From Capniomyces stellatus (Eukaryota; Kickxellomycota; Harpellomycetes; Harpellales; Legeriomycetaceae), in assembly GCA_001661515.1 (NCBI GenBank), contig LUVW01000031.1, positions 1 through 64,000 of the forward strand: a stretch of DNA of 64,000 nucleotides. The letters run 5' to 3'. The position numbers and the translations under genes are program-made. Positions within the stretch are counted from its first letter, which is position 1, and the number at the start of each line of letters is the position of its first letter. Shown here in pieces: positions 33,201 to 44,631 of this stretch. Under the pieces are notes generated by a model. That model did no database searches, was not told the origin of the DNA, and was given only the letters and a program-made list of their open reading frames with translations.

Positions 33201-34655
33201 TAACAACAGAATGTGTAAGAACCAAATTTACTCGAAATTTACTAGAAATATAAATATAAATATAAATTTACTAGAAATTTTTATGGTTGAATTCTGGGTG
33301 ATTTGAAATTATAGATGCCAAAAATATCTCAAGATAAACTAGCACTGCAACTAGCAATAACAAACAAAGCAGATATAGTGATATCAGAAGAAGCACTGGT
33401 GTTATTAATAACACACCCACAAAGCATCCAAACAAACTTGATTATTCCAATATCAAAAAGGCAACCCACAAATACCCCAAACAACTGTAAACAAATCGTC
33501 TTTGTTGATGATGAACTTGTAACCAACCAAACTATGGAAAGCGACGAGGAAATGGTTAAGGCTGGTGCAGGGCTGGTTTTTGGGTCATTGGTTGCTGATA
33601 CTAGTGACGTTTTGGTACTAGGATCTGGGTTTTCAGAACAAAGACATTGTACTGACACTTTGGAGTTTATCCAAGAAACAAACAAAACTAATTCCGCCAA
33701 TAAAACTAATAACGTAAACTATACATTATGGAAACTTGGCCAGTTTCGAATTATAATCAGGTTCAAAGTCCATGGTTTCATTGTTGATTCAATAACCACA
33801 ACAACAACAAAAACAACAACAGAAACAAAAACACCAAAACCACTCAACTTTTCCAACCCTCATCAAAATCTTGTCTCAAAAACCACCGCCTCTCTCTTTC
33901 CCATCCTAGAACCGTTTCCTCACATTGGACCTAGACTTCTAACCGACAAGGAAAAAGTTGAAATCTACATTCGTGCGTACATCAGAGGTCAATCCCTTCT
34001 TGTCATTGGTCACTTTTGCCAACTAACCGCTTCAAACTCCTTCATCAACCCATCATCCCCCGAATCCATCCAAAACTCGGCCAATTGGAACCTTGTTCAT
34101 TTTGGTACTTTTAACTCTACTGATATTTTCAGCTCTTCTACACCTACTACACCTACTACATCCACTATACCTAATGCATCCACTGCATCTACTGCTCAGC
34201 CCAATTACGAGTCCAAGTTCTTGGCTCCTTACTTGCGCAAACTTTATTCTCTATTCTCTTCATTCATTCATCTCGACTCAACCCCTGCTACTACTGCTAC
34301 TACTGCTACTACTGCTCAACCTAGTGACCAATTCTACCTTCTTGTACACAAATCTGGCTCATGGAGCTCCCACATCTACGCCGCTGTCGATCCACCTCCC
34401 CAGTCTACCCCCAATCCTTCCACCAGTCCAATACCCCACCTTGAATCCCCCAGTCTAAATTCCTCAAAAGTCTTGCCCGAAAGTTCCCTCTTCAATTTAT
34501 ACAGCCAAGTCGTTCCCCAAACTATTTCCCACCACAAACAACCCGACCTGCTCAGCTACTCGCCTATTGCCTGGCCACTCCTCCCCAACCGCGTACCATA
34601 CACTTTTCCCACAATCGATGACTCTACTCGCCTATACTACTCTAGCTCATATTGA
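30261..34655 (+). CDS. ICE2/NARG2-C domain-like large protein
   Basis: Likely exons are 30261-31101, 31210 to about 31332 or 31466, about 31544-32614, 32734-32994, 33119-33214 and 33315-34655. All joins agree in phase except exon 2/3, which I could not fix. The N-terminal half is low complexity, with AT-hook-like KKVGRPAAKK and GRGRGRGKK, PK repeats, EEM repeats and a (GS)n run. The C-terminal half is ordered: KLSQYDHNEYLRLQRMLVE, a helical segment (FHSRMKEQCRVYKTRQHQE), NKADIVISEEALVLLI, WKLGQFRIIIRFKVHG and finally AWPLLPNRVPYTFPT. This order recalls the C-terminal domain of ICE2/NARG2 of the little elongation complex, which acts in snRNA gene transcription. That assignment is from remembered family pattern only and is moderate; the gene itself is well supported. 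Confidence 0.55.
31681..31740 (+). repeat. (ATGGAAGAA)n coding repeat
   Basis: Nine-base units encoding (MEE)n in the ICE2-like protein. Confidence 0.85.
32143..32199 (+). repeat. (GGTAGT)n coding repeat
   Basis: Six-base units encoding (Gly-Ser)n in the ICE2-like protein. Confidence 0.85.
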
Positions 34656-34899
34656 ACTTACTGTTCTACTATTCTACTATTCTACTATTCTACTATTCTA
34701 CTGACTGGTCTTTTGATCTTTTGGCCTTTTGACCATTAAATTCATATTTTGTATATTTAGCTTTTTGATTTATTGGTTTTATTGTTAAAATTATAATCAG
34801 TTCAACTTCCAATTAACCAACTAATCAATTAATTAATTTTAATAAAATATTTACAAATGTATCCCATATACAATACTGCATTTTATATAGTATATAGTA

Positions 34900-37800
34900 T
34901 CATGTCGCCGCATCCAGAATCTTTGCAGTATAGTTGATTCTATTGATGAGTTCAGAATGGTTGAATTTCGTGCCAGAGAAAATCGACTTTACAGGCTCGC
35001 GAATATCAAATGTCGTCGTCGTGTTGTTCTTGTCCGTAAATGTTATTGTGTTGTCCCCATAAAAAAGTAGCTGCGAACCGTCCCTAAAGCACACCTGAAT
35101 AGCCCCGTTGCTGATCCGGTACATGCTCACGTTTGCTGCCGATAGGTACTTGGTCACAAACACTAGTGACTGGCTGCTTACATTCTGTGCTATATTTTCC
35201 TGGCTCGGCATTTTCAAATAAGGCTGTTCTTGAACCGCAATGACAAACTGTGAAAATAGTGCCAATTTATGTTCCATTCCCTTTATTTTGTCTGTCTGTG
35301 GCAGCTGTTTTATCTCTACTCTACCATTGTTTGTAAGCACACATAGCAAAGGACTGTTTTCTGAACGGTAAAGCAGACTCGATCGGTCTCGAAAAGACAC
35401 CCCAAAGGTCCCATTGGTCAGCTCGTACCCTAATCCGTACTTTGGAACCCGCACAAACCGCGACAAATGAACTGGTTGGTCCAAAGTAACGTGCTCAAGT
35501 ATAATCGCTTTTGTCCCTTTCTTTTCTGGTGAACTCCACTCTGGATCTGTTGCTATCGTTTGCTGATACAGATTAAATCGATATGACAGAATATCAAGTC
35601 TTGCCTGCCAAACCCGGAACAAAGAGTTGTAATCTGCCTTTTTTGTCTCATTTGATTTTCTTGACATTTCTACCTCTAATTCGACTTCTTCCTCCAATCC
35701 ATTCCTTCCATCATTACAGCTCTCATTAGTGAGATTAATAACATTCGAAATGCTATTCTGATTTTGAATCTGATTCTGATTTTGTATTTGATGTCTTGTT
35801 TCGGTTTCGTCATCCACTTCAATTGCATCCTCAATTCCATTTCCATTTCCATTTCCATTTCCATTTCCATTTCCATTTCCATTTCCATTTCCATTTCCAT
35901 TTCCATCTCCTTTTCCATTTCCATTGGTTTCTTTGCTTGCGTAATTGCTTTTACTTTTGCTCTTTGACGCACGATCCTCTATTTCCATTCCTACTTCCAT
36001 CGCCTCTTCACCTCCTTCACCTCCTTCACCTTCTACTGCATCATCATAATCTTCCTCCTCCTCATCTTCTTCAACTTCATTTTCTTCATCAACACTTTCC
36101 CTTTCCTCTTGCTCTTCTTGTTTTTGTTGTTGTTCTTGTTCCATTTCTTCTTCTTGTTCCACTTCCATTCCATCATCAGTCCTATACTCAGTTTTTAGTT
36201 GGCTATAACTATGGACTTGGTTTCGATCCATGTGTTGCTCATTGTTGACGTTGTTACTGCTGTTACTGCTGTTTATTGGTATGTTATTTCCTGTCTGGTT
36301 GGTATGGTTCTTATATTTAATGTAACTGTGACTATTGCTATTGCTATTGCTGTTACTATTTACATTGCTAATTCCGTTACTATTACTGCTGTTATAATGC
36401 CCAAATGCCACGTTTTGATTGCTGTTCTGTGTTTGTGTTTGTGTTTGTATCTGTTTGAAATCAACATTCTTCTTGTAATTGGATACCGTGTCTGGTTGGT
36501 TGTATATTTGAGGCTGATTTCTATCATGGTAATTCCCTGTCTTCCTGTACATTTCTCCTCCCGGATTTCCTTGGTTCTTGGTCAATGTTCTATGGTCCTT
36601 TCTAGGAAAGCTTGGTCCATTTTGCATTACTTTGACATCTCCATTTATATTATGTGTATTATTGGCACTGTGCATATTATTAGCATTGCTGAAATTGTGT
36701 GTATTGTGGGTGTTGTATGGATTGTTTCCACTAGCACACTGATAAACTGTTACTCCGCTATTTGCATTGTTGTTCATGTTCGTATAGTAGTTACGCTTTG
36801 CATTCTCCTGCTGCTCGTAATAATTCCCTTCGCCCCCTAATGTCTGTTTGCTTGATATCGCATCTGAATCCTCTCTTTTGTAGTTCTGCTGCACTCCATT
36901 CTTTCTCCCTTGACTGTATACATTCGCTGCCCGTGAATTCGGCTTCAATCTTTCCCTTGTGTCTATATTCTCCTTGGTCTGCTCCTTGTTCAGAACTCCT
37001 CTCTCTGTATTTTCTCCAAATTTTCTACTTAGCACCCCATTAATCTTATAATTATTATTGTTGTTGTTTGCCTCATACGCCGTTTTTGCGTCTTTTTCAT
37101 TCAGTTCAGAAATAAATACCCCCGAATCAACCCGCTTTACAGGCTCTGGATTCTCATTGGCTTTGTTGCGCAGATCCGAAATCCTTGTTATCCCCGTGCT
37201 CACTTCCCTTTTCGCCAGCCCCTTAATCCCAATATTTCTAATCCCCTCCGGAATCATCCTATTGATAAACGCTGTTCCTGCTCTGCCTGCCGGTACTTTG
37301 CTCTCTTCAAAAGACGCCGACTCATCCATCTGCCGCATATTGTATGGCTCTATTGGTGTTTTAAAGATCGCATCCGGCATAAATTCTGGAATCTCGTTTT
37401 CGTGATTTACTATCCATGGATGAAGCCTTATCTGATTCGTCTTTATTCTTTTATCCTCTGGCTTTTGGCACAACCTGTAAATCAAATCCTTTGCATCATC
37501 CGAAATACTCAGGTTCTCTGGAAAACTTATTATTCCATTCGTTATCTCCTTGTAGTAATGCTCTGGCTTTGCTGGCTTTGATTTCGGCGTAAACGGCGTT
37601 TTCCCCACCAACATCACGTACAAAAACACCCCCAGTGCCCACACATCAACCCCAAAACTATGCCCTCCCCCATTCCTCATCACTATCTCTGGCGACAAAT
37701 AATTCAGCGTCCCTAAAAACGACGTTTTGCGCTCGTCCCTTCTTGTTAGTAGCGCTGAAAGCCCAAAGTCCCCGATTTTTATCTGGTTTTTGCTGTTCAG

Positions 37801-38292
37801 CAACAAGTTTGCCAGCTTGATGTCTCGGTGGATAATCTTCCTACGATGCAGCTCAGACACCCCCTCTACCACCTGTGTAAAAAAGTATCTCGCCTCATAC
37901 TCTGATAGTCGCTTCCTCCCCCTAATCAATGTCTCCATTGTACTCTTGCTGCACAGCTCCATCACAATATATATCCTGTTTGAATCCTGAAATACATGGT
38001 GCCCATACGCTATTCGCCTGTGCCTCGGCAAATTCTGCACAATCGTAACTTCAAACTGCAACCGTTCTTTTATCTTTGGTGTTGTAATGTTCGTTTTGTC
38101 CAGCACTTTGCAAGCCCATTCCCTATCCATATCGCCCCCCACCTCCTTGACCCTGTAGCACCTCCCAAATGACCCAACCCCTAGCACATCCTGTATTTGA
38201 TACTTTACACTGGGCTTTTTATCGTCAATCAGTATTTTTTGAATCTTGCTGCCGTCTGGATTCGTAAAGTATTCCGTTTTCCCATTTGACAT
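34900..38292 (-). CDS. Polo-like kinase with long low-complexity linker
   Basis: Mitotic Ser/Thr kinase, 1130 aa in one exon, about twice the usual polo length. The kinase domain (about 31-295) has LGVGSFGRCYRV, Lys62 in WACKVLDK, HRDIKLANLLL (Asp157), GDFGLSA (Asp175), and a T-loop Thr190 in ERKTSFLGTLNYLSPE aligned with PLK1 Thr210. Residues about 350-880 are Asn-, Gln- and Glu-rich and include a (Asn-Gly)n run. The last ~240 residues form a polo-box region: PB1 has FVRVPKYGLGYELTNGTFGV and PB2 has ISNGAIQVCFRDGSQLLF. Key PLK1 phosphopeptide residues are not conserved: Trp414 aligns with Phe, and His538/Lys540 align with Gly/Gln. It may be a divergent paralogue. It converges with the ICE2-like gene 244 bp away. 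Confidence 0.88.
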   Translation of the reverse strand: MSNGKTEYFTNPDGSKIQKILIDDKKPSVKYQIQDVLGVGSFGRCYRVKEVGGDMDREWACKVLDKTNITTPKIKERLQFEVTIVQNLPRHRRIAYGHHVFQDSNRIYIVMELCSKSTMETLIRGRKRLSEYEARYFFTQVVEGVSELHRRKIIHRDIKLANLLLNSKNQIKIGDFGLSALLTRRDERKTSFLGTLNYLSPEIVMRNGGGHSFGVDVWALGVFLYVMLVGKTPFTPKSKPAKPEHYYKEITNGIISFPENLSISDDAKDLIYRLCQKPEDKRIKTNQIRLHPWIVNHENEIPEFMPDAIFKTPIEPYNMRQMDESASFEESKVPAGRAGTAFINRMIPEGIRNIGIKGLAKREVSTGITRISDLRNKANENPEPVKRVDSGVFISELNEKDAKTAYEANNNNNNYKINGVLSRKFGENTERGVLNKEQTKENIDTRERLKPNSRAANVYSQGRKNGVQQNYKREDSDAISSKQTLGGEGNYYEQQENAKRNYYTNMNNNANSGVTVYQCASGNNPYNTHNTHNFSNANNMHSANNTHNINGDVKVMQNGPSFPRKDHRTLTKNQGNPGGEMYRKTGNYHDRNQPQIYNQPDTVSNYKKNVDFKQIQTQTQTQNSNQNVAFGHYNSSNSNGISNVNSNSNSNSNSHSYIKYKNHTNQTGNNIPINSSNSSNNVNNEQHMDRNQVHSYSQLKTEYRTDDGMEVEQEEEMEQEQQQKQEEQEERESVDEENEVEEDEEEEDYDDAVEGEGGEGGEEAMEVGMEIEDRASKSKSKSNYASKETNGNGKGDGNGNGNGNGNGNGNGNGNGNGNGIEDAIEVDDETETRHQIQNQNQIQNQNSISNVINLTNESCNDGRNGLEEEVELEVEMSRKSNETKKADYNSLFRVWQARLDILSYRFNLYQQTIATDPEWSSPEKKGTKAIILEHVTLDQPVHLSRFVRVPKYGLGYELTNGTFGVSFRDRSSLLYRSENSPLLCVLTNNGRVEIKQLPQTDKIKGMEHKLALFSQFVIAVQEQPYLKMPSQENIAQNVSSQSLVFVTKYLSAANVSMYRISNGAIQVCFRDGSQLLFYGDNTITFTDKNNTTTTFDIREPVKSIFSGTKFNHSELINRINYTAKILDAAT
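35834..35907 (-). repeat. (GGAAAT)n coding repeat
   Basis: Twelve or so 6-bp units encoding (Gly-Asn)n in the linker of the polo-like kinase. Read on the plus strand as CCATTT repeats. Confidence 0.9.
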
Positions 38293-40089
38293 GCTCTCTT
38301 CTTTCTTTCTCCACTCTATATATTCTTTTTCCTCCCTTGCTATCTATTTATCTGCCTCCTTTGCGTTGCTGCCTGATTCTCGTGGCGTATGTTTCCAAAG
38401 TTCAAACAACCTTGTGTTTCTGTTTTTGTTTTTGCTGTATTAGTTCGCCTAGTTCTTCTTTTACGCCAAGTGGTTCATTTATATACCCGGTTTCTTCAAA
38501 GCAAATATTATCTCTGGTAAGTGCTGATAGTTTGGCAGATATTTTATCTTTTCCAGTTCTATTTTTTTTTACCCTCGATCTTTTGCCGCCAAAAGGGTAT
38601 ATACAATATCCTGTTCTCAACGTCTCTTTATCCTTTGTGCAATTTACTGTGCTGCTCTGTGCTGTGCTCTGTTGCTGTGCGTTTGTATTCTTTACTGAAA
38701 AATATATATGTACAAAATAGTCCTGCTTACTTTTTTATCAAGCGTTTCAAGCAGTGTGGCTATGTGTGTAATGTGTTATTTTTAGGCTGCTTAATGTTAT
38801 TTCCCAGATATGCTTGCTGTTTAGATCTAATGAGTCACTGGTACCTTCAGAATTCGGAGCTTATAAATCTGTCGATTTTGGTTCAATTGAGACTTTCTTC
38901 TTTATGATTATAGTTTTATATGACTGTTTGTTTTGCTTTTCTTTGTTTACTTTATAGTTTTGTGTTTGCATTATTTTTGTGCCCATTGTTTACTGTTTAT
39001 TTCTGTATGCTTTGTTTATTTTATTCATCAATAATTTCATTACTACACACTAATAAGCACCAATTGGGCTATTTATACTCAAATCAACATAAATGCTACA
39101 TTTTAGTTTGGATCGTTTACTCAATTTTTTTTTGCTTTTCATTAGGTTCTAGTACGTAATAACGTTGCGGCTTTTTTTTATTTTAATACGACTATTGATA
39201 GGCATCAACTTTAGCCACCACTCGCTTTTTAAAAACTAAACTGTATTCGTGCCATAGTCACCATATGAAATGACTATACGCTATTTTAAACACCACTATG
39301 CCATTGTACATGTATAATCTTTTGTGAAAAGTACAGCATACAGACTAGCAGCGATCTTTAAAGTCTACTAGCGGAATTCCACGTTTTACAATTAAGTGAA
39401 CGGCTGCTTTGTTGATAATGGTGTGGTAGACAGTTGAGTATAGCCGTTGCTACTATTGTTGTGTTTTTTTTATCAGCAAGTTTTTGAGTTGCATGTATCA
39501 GTCGTGCATCTACTAATGACCACAATCTTGTAACTAAGGCCACACACTAGCAACAGGCAAGGCGGTGTGGTAAATTGAAGAAATAGGGTCTTGACTCAGC
39601 CCAGCAAATCAGACGGCTATAAATAGTCGCTGAAAAGCATATTTAACATGGTGTATCCTCAAAAACGAAGATATTCGTTGTATCAAAGACCTGTATTTAT
39701 AAAGTAGCAACAGTTATCATTGCTACTTGGTACATTTATAGGTCTCACATTACCTCAGCAGTACTGATTTTGACAGGGTTTCGATTATATTTTGAGAGTT
39801 TCAATCTGTAAGCTTACACTTTCAAGTGTACCATTATACGCCTTTCTACGAATTTTTTTTTCCAACTTTCAATTTGATAACCTTCCATGACTTTGAAAAC
39901 AACAAAAAATGTAAACACTTTTCAAAGGCAAAAAATAAACAAATGAAAATTAGTGGCTAAACAGCCAAGTTGGTTGATTTAACAATAATGCAGGTATTAA
40001 TAATAAAAGAAGTCTATACATGTATGTAAATGGCAGCAAATAGGTGCGATGCTTGTGTGGGGTCTATTTGGTGTTTTAGCAAGCCACTG
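38293..40089. other. Intergenic region
   Basis: Upstream of the polo-like kinase. T-rich with scattered short frames and no recognisable motif or splice continuity. No gene is seen. Confidence 0.45.
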
Positions 40090-40434
40090 CTACTCTGTGC
40101 CCATAAATGTAAGGAACATAGCAGAGTTGAAAATTGTTATCGCGTCAAAAATCAACTTGTCTCTTTTATGAACGTCCGATGCTTCAGGCTTGTCGCCGCC
40201 CTCTCGCTCCTCGTACTTTCTATAGCCTGTCTCTTCGAGCTTTTTAAAATAGTAGTACTTTAGTGTTAAAATCAGGACAAAGTGTAAGACCCAGAACCCT
40301 CCAACGCTCCAAAAAATCGAACTCGAGATTCCATACACCCTGTTGAATGAGGCTAATATTGCTGTAGTTATGGATAGAATCGATAGGTTAATACATATGT
40401 AGTATAAAAAGACCCTAGTGTTGTTGATACTCAT
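40090..40434 (-). CDS. Small predicted membrane protein, unrecognised
   Basis: 114 aa. Two or three hydrophobic segments (VFLYYICINLSILSITTAIL, then SSSIFWSVGGFWVLHFVLIL, and a weaker AITIFNSAMFLTF at the end) are separated by a charged loop (KKLEETGYRKYEEREGGDK). Residue composition and the clear alternation of hydrophobic and charged parts look like a real protein rather than a chance frame. I do not recognise the family, and an intron or extra exons cannot be excluded. Confidence 0.4.
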   Translation of the reverse strand: MSINNTRVFLYYICINLSILSITTAILASFNRVYGISSSIFWSVGGFWVLHFVLILTLKYYYFKKLEETGYRKYEEREGGDKPEASDVHKRDKLIFDAITIFNSAMFLTFMGTE

Positions 40435-43400
40435 TATGGCGCACTTTGCTGTTTAATGTTCCTCAATAAAAGTTACTATTGTTGGTAGGTAGGCGAAGAT
40501 ATCTATTTTAGTTTTTTCTCGAGTTGAATTGAATTAGGTTGTATTGGATTGAGAGATATTTGCAAACTGGGGGGGTTCGAGATATCTTAAAAGACAAGCA
40601 ATAGCAAACCTTGAGTGTTGTTTTCCAAGGGAATAAGAGTAAAATGGGGTATTAATAGTAAAAAAAGGTAAAACGGAATGTCTAAAGAACGTACCTTTAA
40701 ATACTTTTGTTTTTTTCTCAACCGAATTAATCAATCAATTAATTTGTCATCCTTCATTTTATTTCTTTTCCTTTTTTTTTTTTTATTTATGACTTCACTT
40801 TAATTAGTAATATCCCTTTAAATTTAGGAAAAACGATTAACGTGCCAAACACAATTTCAGTTTTTGAACTTGAAAAGTACAAATAGAATTCAGTAAAAAA
40901 AATCAATAACCCAAGTACAAGGTTTTTATTGGATAGCAGCTATTCCTTGGTATTTAATTGTAAGCACAATTAGTAATATTGGTCGAAGGGCAATATTGGC
41001 ATGACCAATGATGCTCTATTGCTATTAATCCACCAAAAAAAAAAAGGGTCGCCAGTTTTTTTTTTAGTTTATCCGAATCCAATCAGTGAAACTGACTGAC
41101 TCAAAAAAGCACAAACTGCAGTTGATATAAATGGTGGTTTGGTTGACGCCCATTTGTATACTAAATGCACAGTTTAAATAGCTTGTTTTGAAAAAGACTA
41201 TTTGGAACCGGCAGAGTGTGCGATAAATGCTGCGTTAATTTACCCGGAAGTTACTGCGTTTGTGTTAAAAATAAAAAAAAACCTCCAGTGACAAAAGCAG
41301 GGCAAATGGGAAAAAAAAAGCAAAGTAAAATAATAGTTTGTGTAGATTTCTTGGATACCTATTTTCGACCAAAACACCAAAAATGTTGTTATCCATCCGC
41401 TTACTTTCAAGTTGGTGGGTGTTGCTGAACAGACAAAGTACGGGACTGCAGTAAAACAGGCAGGGGGGGGAGGGTGCACTACGCATCCCTAGAAACCATA
41501 GAAAGCTTACGAGCGTATACTTTCGGCTTGTGACTTTAATTACCGACATCCCTGGTTAATTGCCACTTGGTAAAAAAATAGATAATTAAAAGAATTAATG
41601 AGAAATAAAAAATGATGACATTGACCATAAATTCCGAGTTCTATGCCAACGTTGTGGCAGCGGCTTTTTTTTTTTGTTCTATAATTAACATTGAAAAAAA
41701 GGCATAAAATTGGACAAACAACAGCAAAAGATGCTAACTTGCATCAACACTTTGTTTCGTCATAAACACAATCAATCAAGCGACAAAAGCGTTTGAATAA
41801 AAACGTTTTTTTGAATTCTTGGCACCATTTCAATCAATAATAGAGTCTTGAGCGAGTTCTGAATATTTAAATTGTTGCTAAATGGCTCAGTTAGTGCGAA
41901 TATATATATATATTTATTTAAATTGGCTTATACCACTCTTGCTTCGTATTAAAAAAACCGCGCGTAAATAGGAGTGGGCTGTGCTTTATTTTAGCCTTCT
42001 TAACTTGGAAAGTGGAAAAAGCATGAACGCAAACTAAAACGTGTATATGGTTGTGACAGTGGTGTGATATCTACTCCAGTGATAGGAACCAACTTTGCTT
42101 GAGAAATATCCTGTGAAGATGAATGATATGTCTGTTGTTATTGTGGTAATCCGACATTGATAATTGGAAATACTTTGAATTGGGCAGCGCAAGATGCGTC
42201 GCTTGTTTAAAGCATACGGCACTCGTATTTGGTAGCGTATGATAATAATAAAATATCCACATACTTTATATACAAATATAAAAACAATAGTGTTTTGGTA
42301 GCCAACATACTATGATAGGCTGGAGGGGTGGTTTGTTTCTGTAACATAGTATTTCCATACCAAAAAAAGTGTTTGGTTAGCAACACGGTTTGGTGGTGTA
42401 GAATTACTAAAAAAAAAATTAGTGCTTTAAACTACAAACGGCAAGTAGTTGATAAAATATTGGGCGGTAACTGGCACAAGTAAATTTAGTTTTTATCAAG
42501 TAAAACAGTATTTTAAATGTACTGGTAGCTGAAGTAACTTGAGCCAATCAGTTCAAGTAAGGCTGTTCAAATATAGTAGGTCTGAGAAAAACAATGTTGT
42601 GGAGCATATTTAAATGTGTGGTTTTCCTATGGTTTACAGTGTCAAGTACAAAGTTTAGGTGTTCTAAATGCAGAGTTGCCACAATAGCTCTATTTGTGTT
42701 CAAAACAGAATTCCGTTTCGACCAGGGCTATACCTGTACTGGTACTAGTACCATTGCCATTTTAATAATAAATCTTGTATTGTTACAATCAAAATAAAAA
42801 GTATATATTCAGAGTTCGCTTTGAAAAGAATTCACCTTCTAGTGTTGGATATTAGGAATGCAGAGGAAGGTGGGTTCATTGCAGTAGTAATGACACAGTT
42901 AGGAGCCGAGAGCTGGCTGTCAAGATGTAGTACAAGAGATTGCCTTCAATGCAATGATATCCAATAAGAGAATCCAAAACCCAATATATATTAATATTAA
43001 TACAAGTAAAAACACTTGTCGGGCCTGTATAATTTGTTAACGTATTGTGAAAATAGTAAAAGCTGGTTTGGACAAGTGTTATTCAGAGAACCAAGTTAAA
43101 TGATTGAGCTAACAGGTTTTTTCATTGAATATAAAAGGGAGTGAAAGCATAAATGGTGGAAAGCATAAACTGGAGTGTGTTTAAATAAAGACAATTTGTA
43201 AATATTAAGAAAGATAGTGGAATGGTGACATCGAGAGGAAGTATAGTTAAGGCTTCAATTGAAGGTGATGTGTAAATGTAATCAGGGGGATAGTGGTATA
43301 ATAAATGGGTGATGTGTTAGTATGAGATGATAGTCAAGTGATGTGTGAATCGTACTTTAGTGACTCTGGAAGTCAACAGTCAAAGGGGTTGATTAGTACC

Positions 43401-44631
43401 TTGCAAGACTTGCGATCTTTACAAGCCCCACTTTTACACAGATAACCAAGTTTTTTTGGAGGCCAAAAAACGTATTCATAGAGCTGTGAGCTGATTAATA
43501 CATGTTGGACGTCGTTAGTGGGTGTTTTTTTATTTGATTTTAAAAGCCAAATAGCAATTGAGAGTTATATTAAAAATTAATTTGATGCTATGGAAACTTA
43601 ATTAAAAATTAATAAAATCAAGACAAACAATAGGTCTGGAAACCGAAATACAACATTAAATTGAAACTAGTTGGAAAGAAATACAAATATGGGATGTTCT
43701 AGTATCTCGTCCCAGTTTAGCAAGAAGCATCTTTATAGTAGTGAGAGAAAAAAAAGGAAAAGTTGAAGGGAGAGCAAAAGGAAGAAAGGAGGGAAAATAA
43801 AACTAGACTAGACTAGACTTGTATACTTGTTTAGTTGTAAAATGTTTGAATATGCTAACTTTGAGCCTATTAGAGAATAGTGGGTGTTTGATATGAGTAA
43901 ACAACCTTCTCCCCCACCTCTCCTTTGACTTTAGGGTCAACATGAACATGAACATTAAACTTGAAGTAATTGGCTTCGTAAACAACACAGAAATAGTTTT
44001 GCTAATTAAAAAAAGGCTAATTAATTTAGGAAATTGGTTATAGATTAAGTTACATAATATGCTTTTAAATAAAAAAATAGTAACAAATTTGAAAGTAAGG
44101 GGAAAAAAAAATATAATCAGAAATCAACTAAATTGGTTTAATTAAATCAAGTACATTTACAAACCAAACCAGTAAAAGGTAACAAAACCACTTTTACAAC
44201 CAAAATCAAAACTGCAATATATTACATACAACCTGCAATTCTCCATTTTTCTTTTACTTCCTTTCTTAATACAAAACGTCAAAGGCACCAGAAAAAGGGA
44301 TCAGTGCCTGTACCTTTTTTTTTTTCATACCGAGGATTAGGAGAGCAATAGACGAACAAAAAGTTGCAAAACCCAAATATCAAATAGCGCACACGAGCAC
44401 ACGAGCACGGCAAGAGAGGACACAAGTAGATAGGAGATTTACAATATTTGTTTTAAATTAAAGCAAAGTATAGTTCACGAAAGCTATAAAAGCCTCGACT
44501 TGTTATAGTATAGTAGCATATCCATTTACCCGCCCGCTTGACTATTTGATTTGGATCCCAAAACAGAGCAGGGTTAGCGACAGCAGCAGTAAAAAATAAG
44601 TAAATAAAAAACTCAATAACACGGGGTTTAC
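40435..44631. other. Long intergenic region
   Basis: 4.2 kb without a convincing gene. Contains AT-rich and simple sequence (TATATATATA near 41900, A/G-rich 43740-43800) and, at its right end, the probable promoter of the GH5 gene. A short frame at 41192-41428 contains a chance EGF-like Cys pattern. Confidence 0.45.

Noticed and set aside
41192..41428. Short frame with an EGF-like pattern (CVNLPGSYCVCV)
   Set aside because: It lacks an ATG before the motif, is under 80 residues, sits in AT-rich intergenic DNA and has no partner exons that I could find. Probably coincidence.
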